Origin: Paludibacteraceae bacterium
GTDB taxonomy: Bacteria; Bacteroidota; Bacteroidia; Bacteroidales; Paludibacteraceae
Length of the DNA stretch: 6,511 nucleotides
Reading direction: 5' to 3'
Assembly (NCBI GenBank): GCA_947445425.1
Contig: CANFFA010000143.1
Span: forward strand, 1 to 6,511
Shown here in pieces: positions 1 through 5,970 of the stretch. Position 1 is the stretch's first letter. Every line of letters begins with the position of its first letter. The notes under the pieces were generated by a model. The model was not told the DNA's origin, did not search any database, and was given only the letters and a program-made list of their open reading frames with translations. Position numbers and translations under genes: made by a program.

Positions 1-94
1 TGATGTGAAGGATTTATTTCAATTTCAAATATCAGATTTTGAATTGATCAATTATGATCCACATCCTCATATTAAAGGTGTTGTGGCTGTTTAG
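1..94 (+). CDS. thyA: Thymidylate synthase, C-terminal fragment (cut by window edge)
   Basis: Only the last 30 codons are present, read from position 2 to the TAG at 92-94. The peptide ends [14 protein letters not shown], which matches the conserved C-terminus of ThyA (E. coli ends GYDPHPGIKAPVAI). In this family the C-terminal segment closes over the active site when substrate binds. ThyA methylates dUMP to dTMP using 5,10-methylene-tetrahydrofolate and releases dihydrofolate, which the product of the next gene on the same strand, folA, reduces. A thyA-folA order is common in bacteria and supports the call. The two genes are 450 bp apart with a terminator between them, so they are probably not a tight operon here. 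The rest of the gene, including the catalytic Cys, lies outside the window. Confidence 0.93.
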   Translation, partial: DVKDLFQFQISDFELINYDPHPHIKGVVAV

Positions 95-117
95 CATATT
101 TTAATTCCTATATTTAA

Positions 118-149
118 TGTATTCTCTGAAAGGAGAGTGCATTTTTTTT
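118..149 (+). terminator. Intrinsic terminator after thyA
   Basis: A 10-bp stem (118-127 paired with 132-141, with three G-T wobble pairs) closes a GAAA tetraloop (128-131) and is followed directly by eight T (142-149). It starts 24 bp after the thyA stop codon. This is the classic form of a rho-independent terminator and implies that most thyA transcription stops before folA. Confidence 0.8.
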
Positions 150-223
150 GCCTTAATTTTTATAATACGATTTTTAAATTTTCTTTTATATTTTAATACT
201 TGAATCTACACAGAAAAGTAATA

Positions 224-322
224 TTTGAACGCAAAGATGCTAAGTAGCAAAGCCGAAAAGAAATATATGTACTACTAATCAATACTTTGCGGCTTAAAGT
301 CTTTGAGTTCTTAGCGTTCAAA
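224..322. repeat. REP/MITE-like imperfect inverted repeat of the GAACGCAAAG type
   Basis: The outer ends are an exact inverted pair (TTTGAACGC at 224-232, GCGTTCAAA at 314-322). The arms inside are imperfectly complementary and built from repeated AAAG/CTTTG words such as GCAAAGCCG and CTTTGCGGC. The middle (about 261-283) is A+T-rich and unpaired. From general knowledge, dispersed intergenic elements made of GCAAAGA-type words with long imperfect palindromes are frequent in Bacteroidota genomes, so I read this as one non-coding copy. No open reading frame or transposase is linked to it. Transcribed, it would fold into a long hairpin, so it could also act on transcript ends. No clear target-site duplication is visible. 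Confidence 0.6.
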
Positions 323-493
323 AAAAAATAAATGACTTATCGTAGTGGACTCATACTTTGTTTCTACTGAAATTTACTCCTTTAGTCTTTTTAATTGTTG
401 ATTTAGTATTGCTATTTTTGTATTTTACTACTTATTAATGGGTGAGAGATAGTAAAGGGATGATTTTCTGTCTGATATTCCTAAATTTATACC

Positions 494-501
494 TAGCTTT
501 G
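494..501 (+). promoter_or_regulatory. Candidate -7 element of the folA promoter (TAGCTTTG)
   Basis: TAGCTTTG matches the Bacteroidota -7 consensus TAnnTTTG exactly. It would place the transcription start near 507 and leave a leader of roughly 38 nt before the folA ATG at 545. No good TTG -33 element sits about 19-21 bp upstream, so the call is tentative. A second match at 413-420 would give a much longer leader. Confidence 0.4.
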
Positions 502-544
502 TAGTTCAGTTTTTTAGCATATAATTTACACTAAATATAAAAAA

Positions 545-1039
545 ATGTCTAACATTTCAATTATTGCCGCAGTTTCTGAAAATTATGGAATTGGAAAATT
601 AAATAAATTACCTTGGCATCTTCCTGCTGATTTGAAGTATTTCAAGCATTTAACCAGTGGACATGCTATTATAATGGGCAAAAGAACATTTGAAAGTTTA
701 CCCAATGGGGCACTACCTAATAGAAAGAATATAGTTTTAACCTCAACAATGTCCGAAGGGGTAAATGAAGCTTATTATGAGGCAGATTCTCTAGAGGATG
801 CACTGTTTTTGTGCGAAAAAGAGGAAGAGGTATTTATCATTGGTGGTACCTCGGTATATGAACAAACTATTGATAAAGTTAATTCATTGTATATTACATG
901 GGTACACGCTCAAATTTCAGCTGATGCATTTTTTCCTAAAATTGATTTAGAAAAATGGTTAGAATTGTCAAGAGAGGATTTTCCTGCGGATGATAAAAAT
1001 GAACACCCCTATTCTTTTGTGCATTACAAAAGAAAATAA
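545..1039 (+). CDS. folA: Dihydrofolate reductase
   Basis: This 164-residue protein has the usual length of a bacterial DHFR. It reduces dihydrofolate to tetrahydrofolate with NADPH in the cytoplasm, refilling the pool that ThyA oxidises. The family landmarks appear in order: IIAAVSENYGIG (residues 6-17, Met20-loop region), LPWHLPADLKYFK (22-34) with Trp24 and the catalytic acid Asp29 (equivalent to E. coli Asp27), the cofactor segment MGKRTFESL (44-52), LPNRKNIVLTS (58-68) with Arg60 matching the Arg that binds the folate glutamate, the NADPH glycines in VFIIGGTSVYEQ (96-107), and ADAFFP (126-131). The ATG at 545 has no Shine-Dalgarno sequence, only an A-rich leader, as is usual in this phylum. 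Natural trimethoprim sensitivity cannot be judged from the sequence alone. The 3' end faces pabC with a 24-bp gap and no clear terminator. Confidence 0.96.
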   Translation: MSNISIIAAVSENYGIGKLNKLPWHLPADLKYFKHLTSGHAIIMGKRTFESLPNGALPNRKNIVLTSTMSEGVNEAYYEADSLEDALFLCEKEEEVFIIGGTSVYEQTIDKVNSLYITWVHAQISADAFFPKIDLEKWLELSREDFPADDKNEHPYSFVHYKRK

Positions 1040-1063
1040 GGGCTCTAAATAGGAATGCTTGAG

Positions 1064-1660
1064 TTAAATTACAATGTCAGATATAGACAATTGAAGTGCT
1101 CCAAATTCATTCATGGCATTGAAAAGGCAGATTTTTGAGTAATGGGATAGTTCCGTAACAAGAATGTCTTTCTCAATGATCTGTTTTTCTTGTAATAAAT
1201 GAGCTCTTTGAACTCCATACAATAAGGCTAGGCGAGGAGTGAACCATTGATTGCCTTTAAGCAAAGCAATGTTACAATAGGAAGTATCTGTGAGTAAGCC
1301 ATCTCTAAGGATTAATACATCATCAAATTCACCTTTTTGGTCTACAAGTTCTTGTATTGAGGATCTATCGGAAAGTTTATACAACCATGTTGGTAAGTTG
1401 GTCTCAATAACCTTCAAGGTTTTAATGATCGGCTGTTCATAGGGTACAAATTCTAATTTTTCTATATTGGAACTAAACAATAACCTACATTTGTATAAAC
1501 CTTTGGTTGGATAATTTGATTGATGTAGATATTCTGACAGCGGAATGGATTCTACATTCGGGTAATTTTCGGATATAGCCAAATCCATCCGTTTCTGATG
1601 AAGCTCCAAAAGTTTAAACTCACCGTCGCGTAATTGTATTGTTTCAAGAAATTGGGACAT
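1064..1660 (-). CDS. pabC: Aminotransferase class IV protein, probable 4-amino-4-deoxychorismate lyase
   Basis: This 198-residue protein belongs to the PLP-dependent fold-type IV family. It most likely removes pyruvate from 4-amino-4-deoxychorismate to give 4-aminobenzoate, the second step after PabB. The start resembles the family (FLETIQLRDGEF, residues 4-15; LHQKRM, 20-25). Lys95 in LYKLSDRS is the probable PLP Schiff-base lysine (compare KHLNR in E. coli PabC). FDDVLILRDGLLTDTSYCNIAL (112-133) is the substrate/cofactor strand region, and PRLALLYGVQR (142-152) corresponds to the TP..G(I/V).R segment. At about residue 125 there is Asp where many relatives have Glu next to the PLP ring nitrogen. 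It is shorter than E. coli PabC (about 270 residues). The ATG at 1660 overlaps the end of pabB by 17 bp, which indicates translational coupling. The pairing with pabB is the strongest support for the specific role; a broader aminotransferase function cannot be excluded. Confidence 0.82.
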   Translation of the reverse strand: MSQFLETIQLRDGEFKLLELHQKRMDLAISENYPNVESIPLSEYLHQSNYPTKGLYKCRLLFSSNIEKLEFVPYEQPIIKTLKVIETNLPTWLYKLSDRSSIQELVDQKGEFDDVLILRDGLLTDTSYCNIALLKGNQWFTPRLALLYGVQRAHLLQEKQIIEKDILVTELSHYSKICLFNAMNEFGALQLSISDIVI

Positions 1661-2642
1661 AAACTTTTTGAATTAATTCTTCGTACTCCTTTTTTAAATC
1701 ACTCTGTGCGGTAATTCCACCACCACTTTTAAAAATTAATTGCCCCTCTTGTTGTTCTATAAATCGTATCATTACAGCTGAATCTAAATTTTCACCATCA
1801 AAAAAACCACATACGCCTGTATAAAACCCTCGTTCATAAGCTTCTGCCTCATCTATAATTTCTAATGTTTTTGGTTTTGGAGCACCACTTATGGATCCTG
1901 CAGGGAGTAATGTAAATAGAATATCACCCAATCTTGAATGGAAGTTTTTAGCTAATGTACCTGAAATTTCAGAACTTACTTGTAATAAATCCTGTTGATT
2001 CGTGGTTAGTTTTTCAACATAACGATAACGATTTACTTCAACTTCTTCTGCTACCAAACTTAAATCATTTCGAATCAAATCAACTATTGTAGCATGCTCG
2101 GCCTTCTCTTTCGGGTCATTTAGGATTTGTTCTTCTGCGTTGGGAATAGAGGCGTCAATGGTTCCTTTCATTGGGAAAGCAGAAATCTTATGGCCATTAA
2201 TTTTTATAAATGTCTCAGGTGAAAGTACTACAAACTGATCTTTTAACCACAACTTGTATTTAGCTGAACCCTTTTGATGAAAATCAAGTAAGCTGAGATT
2301 TGTTTCTATGAAGCTAGGTTGGGTGAGGTTGGTCAAGAAGGAATTTCCCAAACAAATCTGTTTAACAACGAAATCGAATTTTTTTTGATAATTAGAGAGG
2401 CTAGGGGGAGTAATTTGCCATTCGATAGCTTTTATCTGGCTATTTATGGTTAGATTTAGATCCAATACAGTAGTTGAAAAACGAACAAAATCTTCATTTA
2501 TCATGTTTTGCTGTATGATATAACCACTCTCTCCTTTAAAATCTACGATGAAAAGAAATGGTATTTGCAAAGCTGAAAAATGATTCATCTGTGTAATCAT
2601 TTCCGACTTAGAAAGTAGTTGGTATGGGAACTTATTTGTCAT
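1644..2642 (-). CDS. pabB: Aminodeoxychorismate synthase component I
   Basis: PabB aminates chorismate to 4-amino-4-deoxychorismate using ammonia from a PabA-type glutaminase, which is not in this window. Chorismate-binding enzyme motifs run through the C-terminal two thirds (numbered from ATG 2642): AFPMKGT (155-161), HATIVDLIRNDLSLV (183-197), PAGSISGAPKPKTLEII (247-263), RGFYTGVCGFF (271-281) and GGGITAQSDLKKEYEE (307-322). Lys159 in the PMKGT motif is diagnostic: PabB has a catalytic Lys here, whereas anthranilate synthase TrpE has Ala (PIAGT). The protein is 332 residues, against about 450 for E. coli PabB; the N-terminal part is reduced, as in related compact forms. An in-frame TTG at 2666 would add eight residues, but it lies inside the TAACTTTG promoter element, so I chose the ATG at 2640-2642. 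It is followed by pabC with a 17-bp overlap, forming a two-gene operon. Confidence 0.92.
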   Translation of the reverse strand: MTNKFPYQLLSKSEMITQMNHFSALQIPFLFIVDFKGESGYIIQQNMINEDFVRFSTTVLDLNLTINSQIKAIEWQITPPSLSNYQKKFDFVVKQICLGNSFLTNLTQPSFIETNLSLLDFHQKGSAKYKLWLKDQFVVLSPETFIKINGHKISAFPMKGTIDASIPNAEEQILNDPKEKAEHATIVDLIRNDLSLVAEEVEVNRYRYVEKLTTNQQDLLQVSSEISGTLAKNFHSRLGDILFTLLPAGSISGAPKPKTLEIIDEAEAYERGFYTGVCGFFDGENLDSAVMIRFIEQQEGQLIFKSGGGITAQSDLKKEYEELIQKVYVPIS

Positions 2643-2663
2643 TTTAAACTTTACAATGAATTG

Positions 2664-2671
2664 CAAAGTTA
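2664..2671 (-). promoter_or_regulatory. -7 element of the pabB-pabC promoter (TAACTTTG)
   Basis: Read on the minus strand, TAACTTTG is an exact TAnnTTTG match and is followed by CA, like the tRNA and kinase promoters at the right end of the window. It lies 21 bp upstream of the pabB ATG, giving an estimated leader of about 15 nt. The nearest upstream TTG is only 15 bp away, shorter than the usual 19-21 bp, so the -33 element is weak. Confidence 0.55.
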
Positions 2672-2708
2672 GACAATTTATTTATTCAATGCTTCATTTA
2701 AACTAAAT

Positions 2709-3605
2709 ATGGGACACGATCATCATCATCACCATCACCACCACTCAGATGTACAGAATATTAAAGTGGCATTTTTTATTAACCTAGCATTTACATTAGT
2801 TGAAATTGTTGGGGGAATTTTTACCAATAGTATCGCTATTTTATCAGATGCGGTTCATGATTTAGGTGACAGTTTTGCACTGGGTTTGGCTTGGTATTTT
2901 CAAAAAATAGCAAAAAAGGAAAGTAATACTACCTATTCTTATGGTTACAAAAGATTTTCTCTTTTGGGAGCAATCATAAACTCTATCGTTTTGGTGGTGG
3001 GGAGTTCCATCATTCTGATAGCAGCAATTCCCAGAATTTTCAATCCTCAGCACACTGAAGTGAAGGGGATGTTTTTACTTGCCATTCTTGGTATTTTAGT
3101 CAATGGTGTTGCGGCTTTGCGACTCAAGAAAGGAAATTCTATTAATGAAAAAGTCGTTTCACTTCACCTTCTCGAAGATGTTTTGGGCTGGGTAGCTATT
3201 TTGTTAGGTTCCATCATTATGTATTTCTTTGATTTACCGATCATTGATCCAATTATGTCAGTTGGGATAGCCTGTTTTGTGCTGTTTAATGTATATAAAA
3301 GTATCAAACAAAGTCTACATATATTCTTACAAGGTATTCCCAAAGAGATAGATATTACTGAAATATCAAAGGATTTACTTCAATTGAATGAGATTGTAGA
3401 AGTGCATGATTTGCATGCTTGGTCTGTTGATGGGAATTATAATATTTCTACTGTACACATCGTTTTAAACAATGCTTATTCTATGGAGAATTTAGCTGAA
3501 ATAAAGCAAAAGGTGAGGGATAAATTACTTCTAAGAGCCATTCAGCACGTGACCATAGAATTTGAAACTGCTGATGAACATTGTGCCTTTGAACGTTGCT
3601 GTTAA
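2709..3605 (+). CDS. Cation diffusion facilitator family zinc/cadmium/cobalt efflux transporter (CzcD-like)
   Basis: This 298-residue inner-membrane protein has the layout of a CDF exporter, which moves Zn2+ and related divalent cations out of the cytoplasm by proton antiport. Six membrane segments are visible at about residues 19-40, 47-65, 84-107, 119-138, 153-174 and 179-196. The transport site is the paired HxxxD motif: His50/Asp54 (HDLGD) in the second segment and His153/Asp157 (HLLED) in the fifth, a pattern associated with Zn/Cd/Co rather than Mn or Fe. The cytoplasmic C-terminal domain carries VHDLHAWSVDG (232-242), typical of CzcD. The N-terminus is strongly His-rich (His3, then eight His at 5-12) and the C-terminus ends EHCAFERCC, so both ends could bind metal. 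The gene is divergent from pabB with a 66-bp gap. I see no obvious TAnnTTTG element or metal-regulator gene for it. Confidence 0.93.
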   Translation: MGHDHHHHHHHHSDVQNIKVAFFINLAFTLVEIVGGIFTNSIAILSDAVHDLGDSFALGLAWYFQKIAKKESNTTYSYGYKRFSLLGAIINSIVLVVGSSIILIAAIPRIFNPQHTEVKGMFLLAILGILVNGVAALRLKKGNSINEKVVSLHLLEDVLGWVAILLGSIIMYFFDLPIIDPIMSVGIACFVLFNVYKSIKQSLHIFLQGIPKEIDITEISKDLLQLNEIVEVHDLHAWSVDGNYNISTVHIVLNNAYSMENLAEIKQKVRDKLLLRAIQHVTIEFETADEHCAFERCC

Positions 3606-3738
3606 ATATAATACTAAACCATTCCTTATCATGTGCTTTTTAATTATATTATTCAAAAAAAGCATTGTTGTTTTTCTAAAGTGCTATTTTGTTGTGATTT
3701 ATCTTTTATCTTTATTCTTTAATCTATGACGATTACTA

Positions 3739-4143
3739 TTACAACAAAATGATTAGTAGCAGTAAAATAAGTAATCCAACACTGACGGATAAATAATATC
3801 CCCTGTGGTAAGAATGATAGCCTTCACCATGACCCTGTTTATTGTTGTCGCCTCCACTTTTTTCATAATCAAATCTTTCTTGTTGAATACCAACTATTTC
3901 ATTCCGCAATGATTGTGATTCAGCTTCATTCAATAAAGTAAGATCCATTGCGTTAATTTCATCTAAGCGAGCCAGTTGTCTGCATGTTTTTATAGAGTCT
4001 TCATTTATAGTTTTGGATTTTGAAATAAATGAGTTGCTAATTTCAGCATATAATTTACTTATTTCACTTTCTGATTTTATGGTATGTGGCAATGAAAAAA
4101 ACAAAAAGCCAAGTGTAATGATTTTGATGCGGATGGAATTCAT
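3739..4143 (-). CDS. Small exported protein with C-terminal membrane tail, function unknown
   Basis: I do not recognise a named family with confidence. The 134-residue product has an N-terminal hydrophobic signal-like segment (about residues 5-19, with Arg5 and Lys7 in the n-region) and no lipobox. A polar, probably helical region follows (about 24-95, rich in Glu, Ser, Asn and Gln), then a Gly/His/Tyr-rich linker GHGEGYHSYHRGYY (104-117) and a very hydrophobic stretch to the last residue (117-134, mostly Leu and Ile). This suggests an exported protein anchored by its C-terminus. From memory, short Bacteroidota proteins ending in a glycine-rich linker and an ILL-rich tail are common but uncharacterised. 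The start ATG at 4143 has no Shine-Dalgarno sequence. The gene converges on the transporter across a 133-bp gap, and I found no clear TAnnTTTG promoter upstream. Confidence 0.72.
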   Translation of the reverse strand: MNSIRIKIITLGFLFFSLPHTIKSESEISKLYAEISNSFISKSKTINEDSIKTCRQLARLDEINAMDLTLLNEAESQSLRNEIVGIQQERFDYEKSGGDNNKQGHGEGYHSYHRGYYLSVSVGLLILLLLIILL

Positions 4144-4309
4144 GATGTCTTTTGCTAAAAATGTTTACATTTACAAAATTCATCATTTTAATGTCTAAAA
4201 ACTTATATGATTTTTTGAATGAGTTTCATATTCTTTTGTTTCTCTTTGCTTTTCCTATTTTTAGATGTATGAAATTTGTAGATTTGAAGAAAAGCATTTG
4301 GATTTTAAC

Positions 4310-4346
4310 AGAAAAGGGACAAATCAAAATGATTTGTCCCTTTTCT
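4310..4346 (-). terminator. Intrinsic terminator hairpin after the beta-barrel gene
   Basis: A perfect 17-bp inverted repeat (4310-4326 with 4330-4346) closes a 3-nt loop. It begins 22 bp beyond the stop codon of the minus-strand gene ending at 4369. On that strand the 3' arm ends in CCCTTTTCT followed by GTT, giving a broken U-tract. The arm symmetry would also let it act on plus-strand transcripts, but no plus-strand gene leads into it. Confidence 0.8.
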
Positions 4347-4368
4347 TATAAGCCTTTAAGCTTTGTGA

Positions 4369-5463
4369 TTATCTGAACGAGAATCCAAATCCAGCTGATG
4401 CAACAGGATATTTTTGCATGGTGTACTGCACGTGGGCTGTTAATAAGAATAAAATTTTAACTCGTAAACCAACCGTCGCACTTGGCATTAGTTCACTAGC
4501 ATTGAAATTTATCGGATCTTTTTTATCGATTATTTTCATTTTTGGACTATCACCTACCAATTCTAATCCACCCATTGTAGGATAATTTCCAGCCATGGTT
4601 AAATCAAAATTAGTTCGTGTAAGACCAAGACCTAAATACGGGGTTAGAAATAGAAGTTTTGAAGATACCAATAAATTTGCGCTCATTGCACTAGCTGAAA
4701 TATTCATTCCTTGACCAGCATAAGAACTAGCAGTAAATGGACTTAAAACTGAAGGATTAACCATTGTTGCAGGGGTAATTGGAGTAGAAAAATCAAAATT
4801 CATGTCCATTTTAGAATAATTCACCATTACTGATGCATCAAAAAAAGGTACCAAGGCAACTACTGGTATATATTTTTTAATATCGTGCTTAATACCCAGC
4901 CCCCACATTGATGCTTCAAATCCACCCATTGAAACTTTGGGCATGAAACGTAAGGTTACATCATTAATGAATGGTAATCCAACAGTGACTTGTACACTCG
5001 CAGTAGGAACATAGCTAGCCACTCCTTTGGGAGTATTAAAAGATGCTACTGAAATAGGGCTACCTCCTGGAACTGGATTTGGCATCATTAAATTGAGACC
5101 AGTTCCATTTTTATTAAATCCTCCAAAAGTTGGAGCAGTTGTTGCACCCCCTTGTGGAACCAAAGTACTACTTAAACCTGAAGATCCTGTTAAATTAAAA
5201 CTTTGATCTTCGGTTGGAATATGTACGAATCCTGTACCGATTGTTACGTCAAATCCAAAAGTACTGTGTACATCAGCTGTATTGTACCAATTGGAGCCCA
5301 ATCCCGTTGCGAATGCAGAACCAGCTGGTGATAGATAACCTTTTGCAAGGGTGTTAACATCAGCCAATTGAGAATTGAAAATGTTTACGATGTCTTTCTG
5401 AGCAGTTAGGCTAGTTGTAGCAAAAAGTAAAATTGAAACTACGGAATAGAATTGTTTTTTCAT
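4369..5463 (-). CDS. Predicted outer-membrane beta-barrel protein, DUF6588-like
   Basis: This 364-residue protein begins with a clear Sec signal peptide (MKKQFYSVVSILLFATTSLTAQ, cleavage near residue 21). The mature part is rich in Gly, Ser, Thr, Pro and aromatic residues, with alternating amphipathic strands such as FGFDVTIGTGFVHI and VTLRFMPKVSMGG, and it ends in the aromatic-containing strand AGFGFSFR. That layout fits an outer-membrane beta-barrel. The region after the signal, with LAKGYLSPAGSAFATGLGSNWYNTADVH (residues 40-67) and then GFDVTI, resembles what I recall of the Bacteroidota family DUF6588, whose function is not known; the family name is from memory. The ATG at 5463 is well supported by the signal peptide. 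It has its own candidate promoter (5505-5512) and terminator (4310-4346), so it is probably transcribed alone. Confidence 0.8.
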   Translation of the reverse strand: MKKQFYSVVSILLFATTSLTAQKDIVNIFNSQLADVNTLAKGYLSPAGSAFATGLGSNWYNTADVHSTFGFDVTIGTGFVHIPTEDQSFNLTGSSGLSSTLVPQGGATTAPTFGGFNKNGTGLNLMMPNPVPGGSPISVASFNTPKGVASYVPTASVQVTVGLPFINDVTLRFMPKVSMGGFEASMWGLGIKHDIKKYIPVVALVPFFDASVMVNYSKMDMNFDFSTPITPATMVNPSVLSPFTASSYAGQGMNISASAMSANLLVSSKLLFLTPYLGLGLTRTNFDLTMAGNYPTMGGLELVGDSPKMKIIDKKDPINFNASELMPSATVGLRVKILFLLTAHVQYTMQKYPVASAGFGFSFR

Positions 5464-5504
5464 TTTTGTTTTAATTGATTAATAATTCTGTTTATTTAAA
5501 AGAA

Positions 5505-5512
5505 CAAATTTA
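5505..5512 (-). promoter_or_regulatory. Candidate -7 element for the beta-barrel gene (TAAATTTG)
   Basis: TAAATTTG on the minus strand matches TAnnTTTG. It lies 41 bp upstream of the ATG at 5463, giving a leader of roughly 35 nt. The surrounding DNA is very A+T-rich, so a chance match is possible, and no TTG -33 element stands at the expected distance. Confidence 0.4.
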
Positions 5513-5550
5513 AAACAAAATTGTTTAAATTCTACTTCTTTTGGGTAAAT

Positions 5551-5889
5551 TTATTTCTTTTTCATGTCTTCTTCTGCATTGTATTTCAATACAATATAGA
5601 TTACTTTTAGCTTAGAGACCGCTGGTGAATCCAGTTCGTTGAATTTGTTTTTGAATTTTTCATATTCAATGTTTGAGTATTTGTTATATTCTTGATCTGC
5701 CTTTGCCCAGTCAGATTTGGAATAAGTTGAGCAATTCTCCTCAGTCTCTGTAATAAAATCGCTAAAGGCCTGGATGTAATCATCTTTGGAATACATTGCT
5801 TCACAGCTTGTTAGTACTGTTATGCATGTTAAAACACTGATAAATAGAGCTAATTTGAAACGAAACACATTTTTTAGTATGATTCTCAT
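5551..5889 (-). CDS. Small lipoprotein, DUF6565-like, function unknown
   Basis: The 112-residue product carries a lipoprotein signal: basic residues (Arg2, Lys6, Arg10, Lys12), a hydrophobic core (13-25) and the lipobox LTSC with the lipidated Cys29. The mature part is about 84 residues, highly charged and probably alpha-helical, with many Tyr and Lys and the stretch YSKSDWAKADQEYNKYSN. The pattern of FxxFITETEENC..YSKSDWAKADQEY resembles small Bacteroidota lipoproteins that I recall as DUF6565; the name is from memory. Position +2 is Glu, but the downstream residues do not form the clear acidic export signal seen on surface lipoproteins, so its final membrane is uncertain. I chose the ATG at 5887-5889 rather than the in-frame TTG two codons upstream, because ATG fits the signal peptide equally well and is the more usual start. 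The 87-bp gap to the beta-barrel gene contains a possible promoter, so an operon is uncertain. Confidence 0.78.
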   Translation of the reverse strand: MRIILKNVFRFKLALFISVLTCITVLTSCEAMYSKDDYIQAFSDFITETEENCSTYSKSDWAKADQEYNKYSNIEYEKFKNKFNELDSPAVSKLKVIYIVLKYNAEEDMKKK

Positions 5890-5927
5890 AAACAAATATT
5901 TTAAATTAATAGAATGTTATTGGGAAT

Positions 5928-5967
5928 AAAAAAAGCCAAAGCGCTATAGAATAACGTTTTGGCTTTT
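5928..5967 (-). terminator. Intrinsic terminator after the downstream tRNA-Asn
   Basis: On the minus strand, a 13-position stem (5955-5967 with 5931-5943, one mismatch) closes an 11-nt loop and ends in GGC followed by seven T (5928-5934 read in complement). It starts six bases after the tRNA 3' end at 5973, so it should release the tRNA precursor and separate it from the lipoprotein gene. Confidence 0.82.
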
Positions 5968-5970
5968 CAA

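Larger units (their letters stand above)
95..544. other. Long intergenic spacer between thyA and folA
   Basis: This 450-bp gap holds the thyA terminator (118-149), the GAACGC-type inverted repeat (224-322) and the likely folA promoter near 494-501. Positions 323-480 are A+T-rich and contain one further TAnnTTTG match (413-420) with no well-spaced -33 element. I see no coding region, tRNA or recognisable riboswitch in it. The spacer is long compared with the other gaps in the window (24-225 bp), mainly because of the repeat and the sequence around it. Confidence 0.6.

Noticed and set aside
413..420. Second TAnnTTTG match (TATTTTTG) upstream of folA
   Set aside because: It lies in a T-rich stretch where chance matches are likely, has no TTG at 19-21 bp, and would leave a leader of more than 110 nt; the match at 494-501 is better placed.
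2862..3053. Minus-strand open frame of 63 codons inside the CDF gene
   Set aside because: It is antisense to a clearly conserved transporter, has no recognisable domain, and its residues are explained by the complement of membrane-helix codons.
3606..3738. Possible terminator between the CDF gene and the small secreted protein gene
   Set aside because: The A-run, GCATTG and T-run near 3655-3676 can pair only weakly, with very few G-C pairs. I could not support a specific hairpin in this 133-bp convergent gap.
4013..4198. Plus-strand open frame of 61 codons overlapping the small secreted protein gene
   Set aside because: It is antisense to the start of the minus-strand gene, which has a coherent signal and tail; the plus-strand product has no motif.
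4152..4376. Plus-strand open frame of 74 codons starting at TTG
   Set aside because: It has a weak start and a low-complexity hydrophobic product typical of A+T-rich DNA, and it runs straight through the 17-bp terminator hairpin.
5607..5804. Minus-strand open frame of 65 codons in another frame of the lipoprotein gene
   Set aside because: It lies wholly inside the lipoprotein gene, which has a lipobox and sensible composition; the alternative frame shows nothing.
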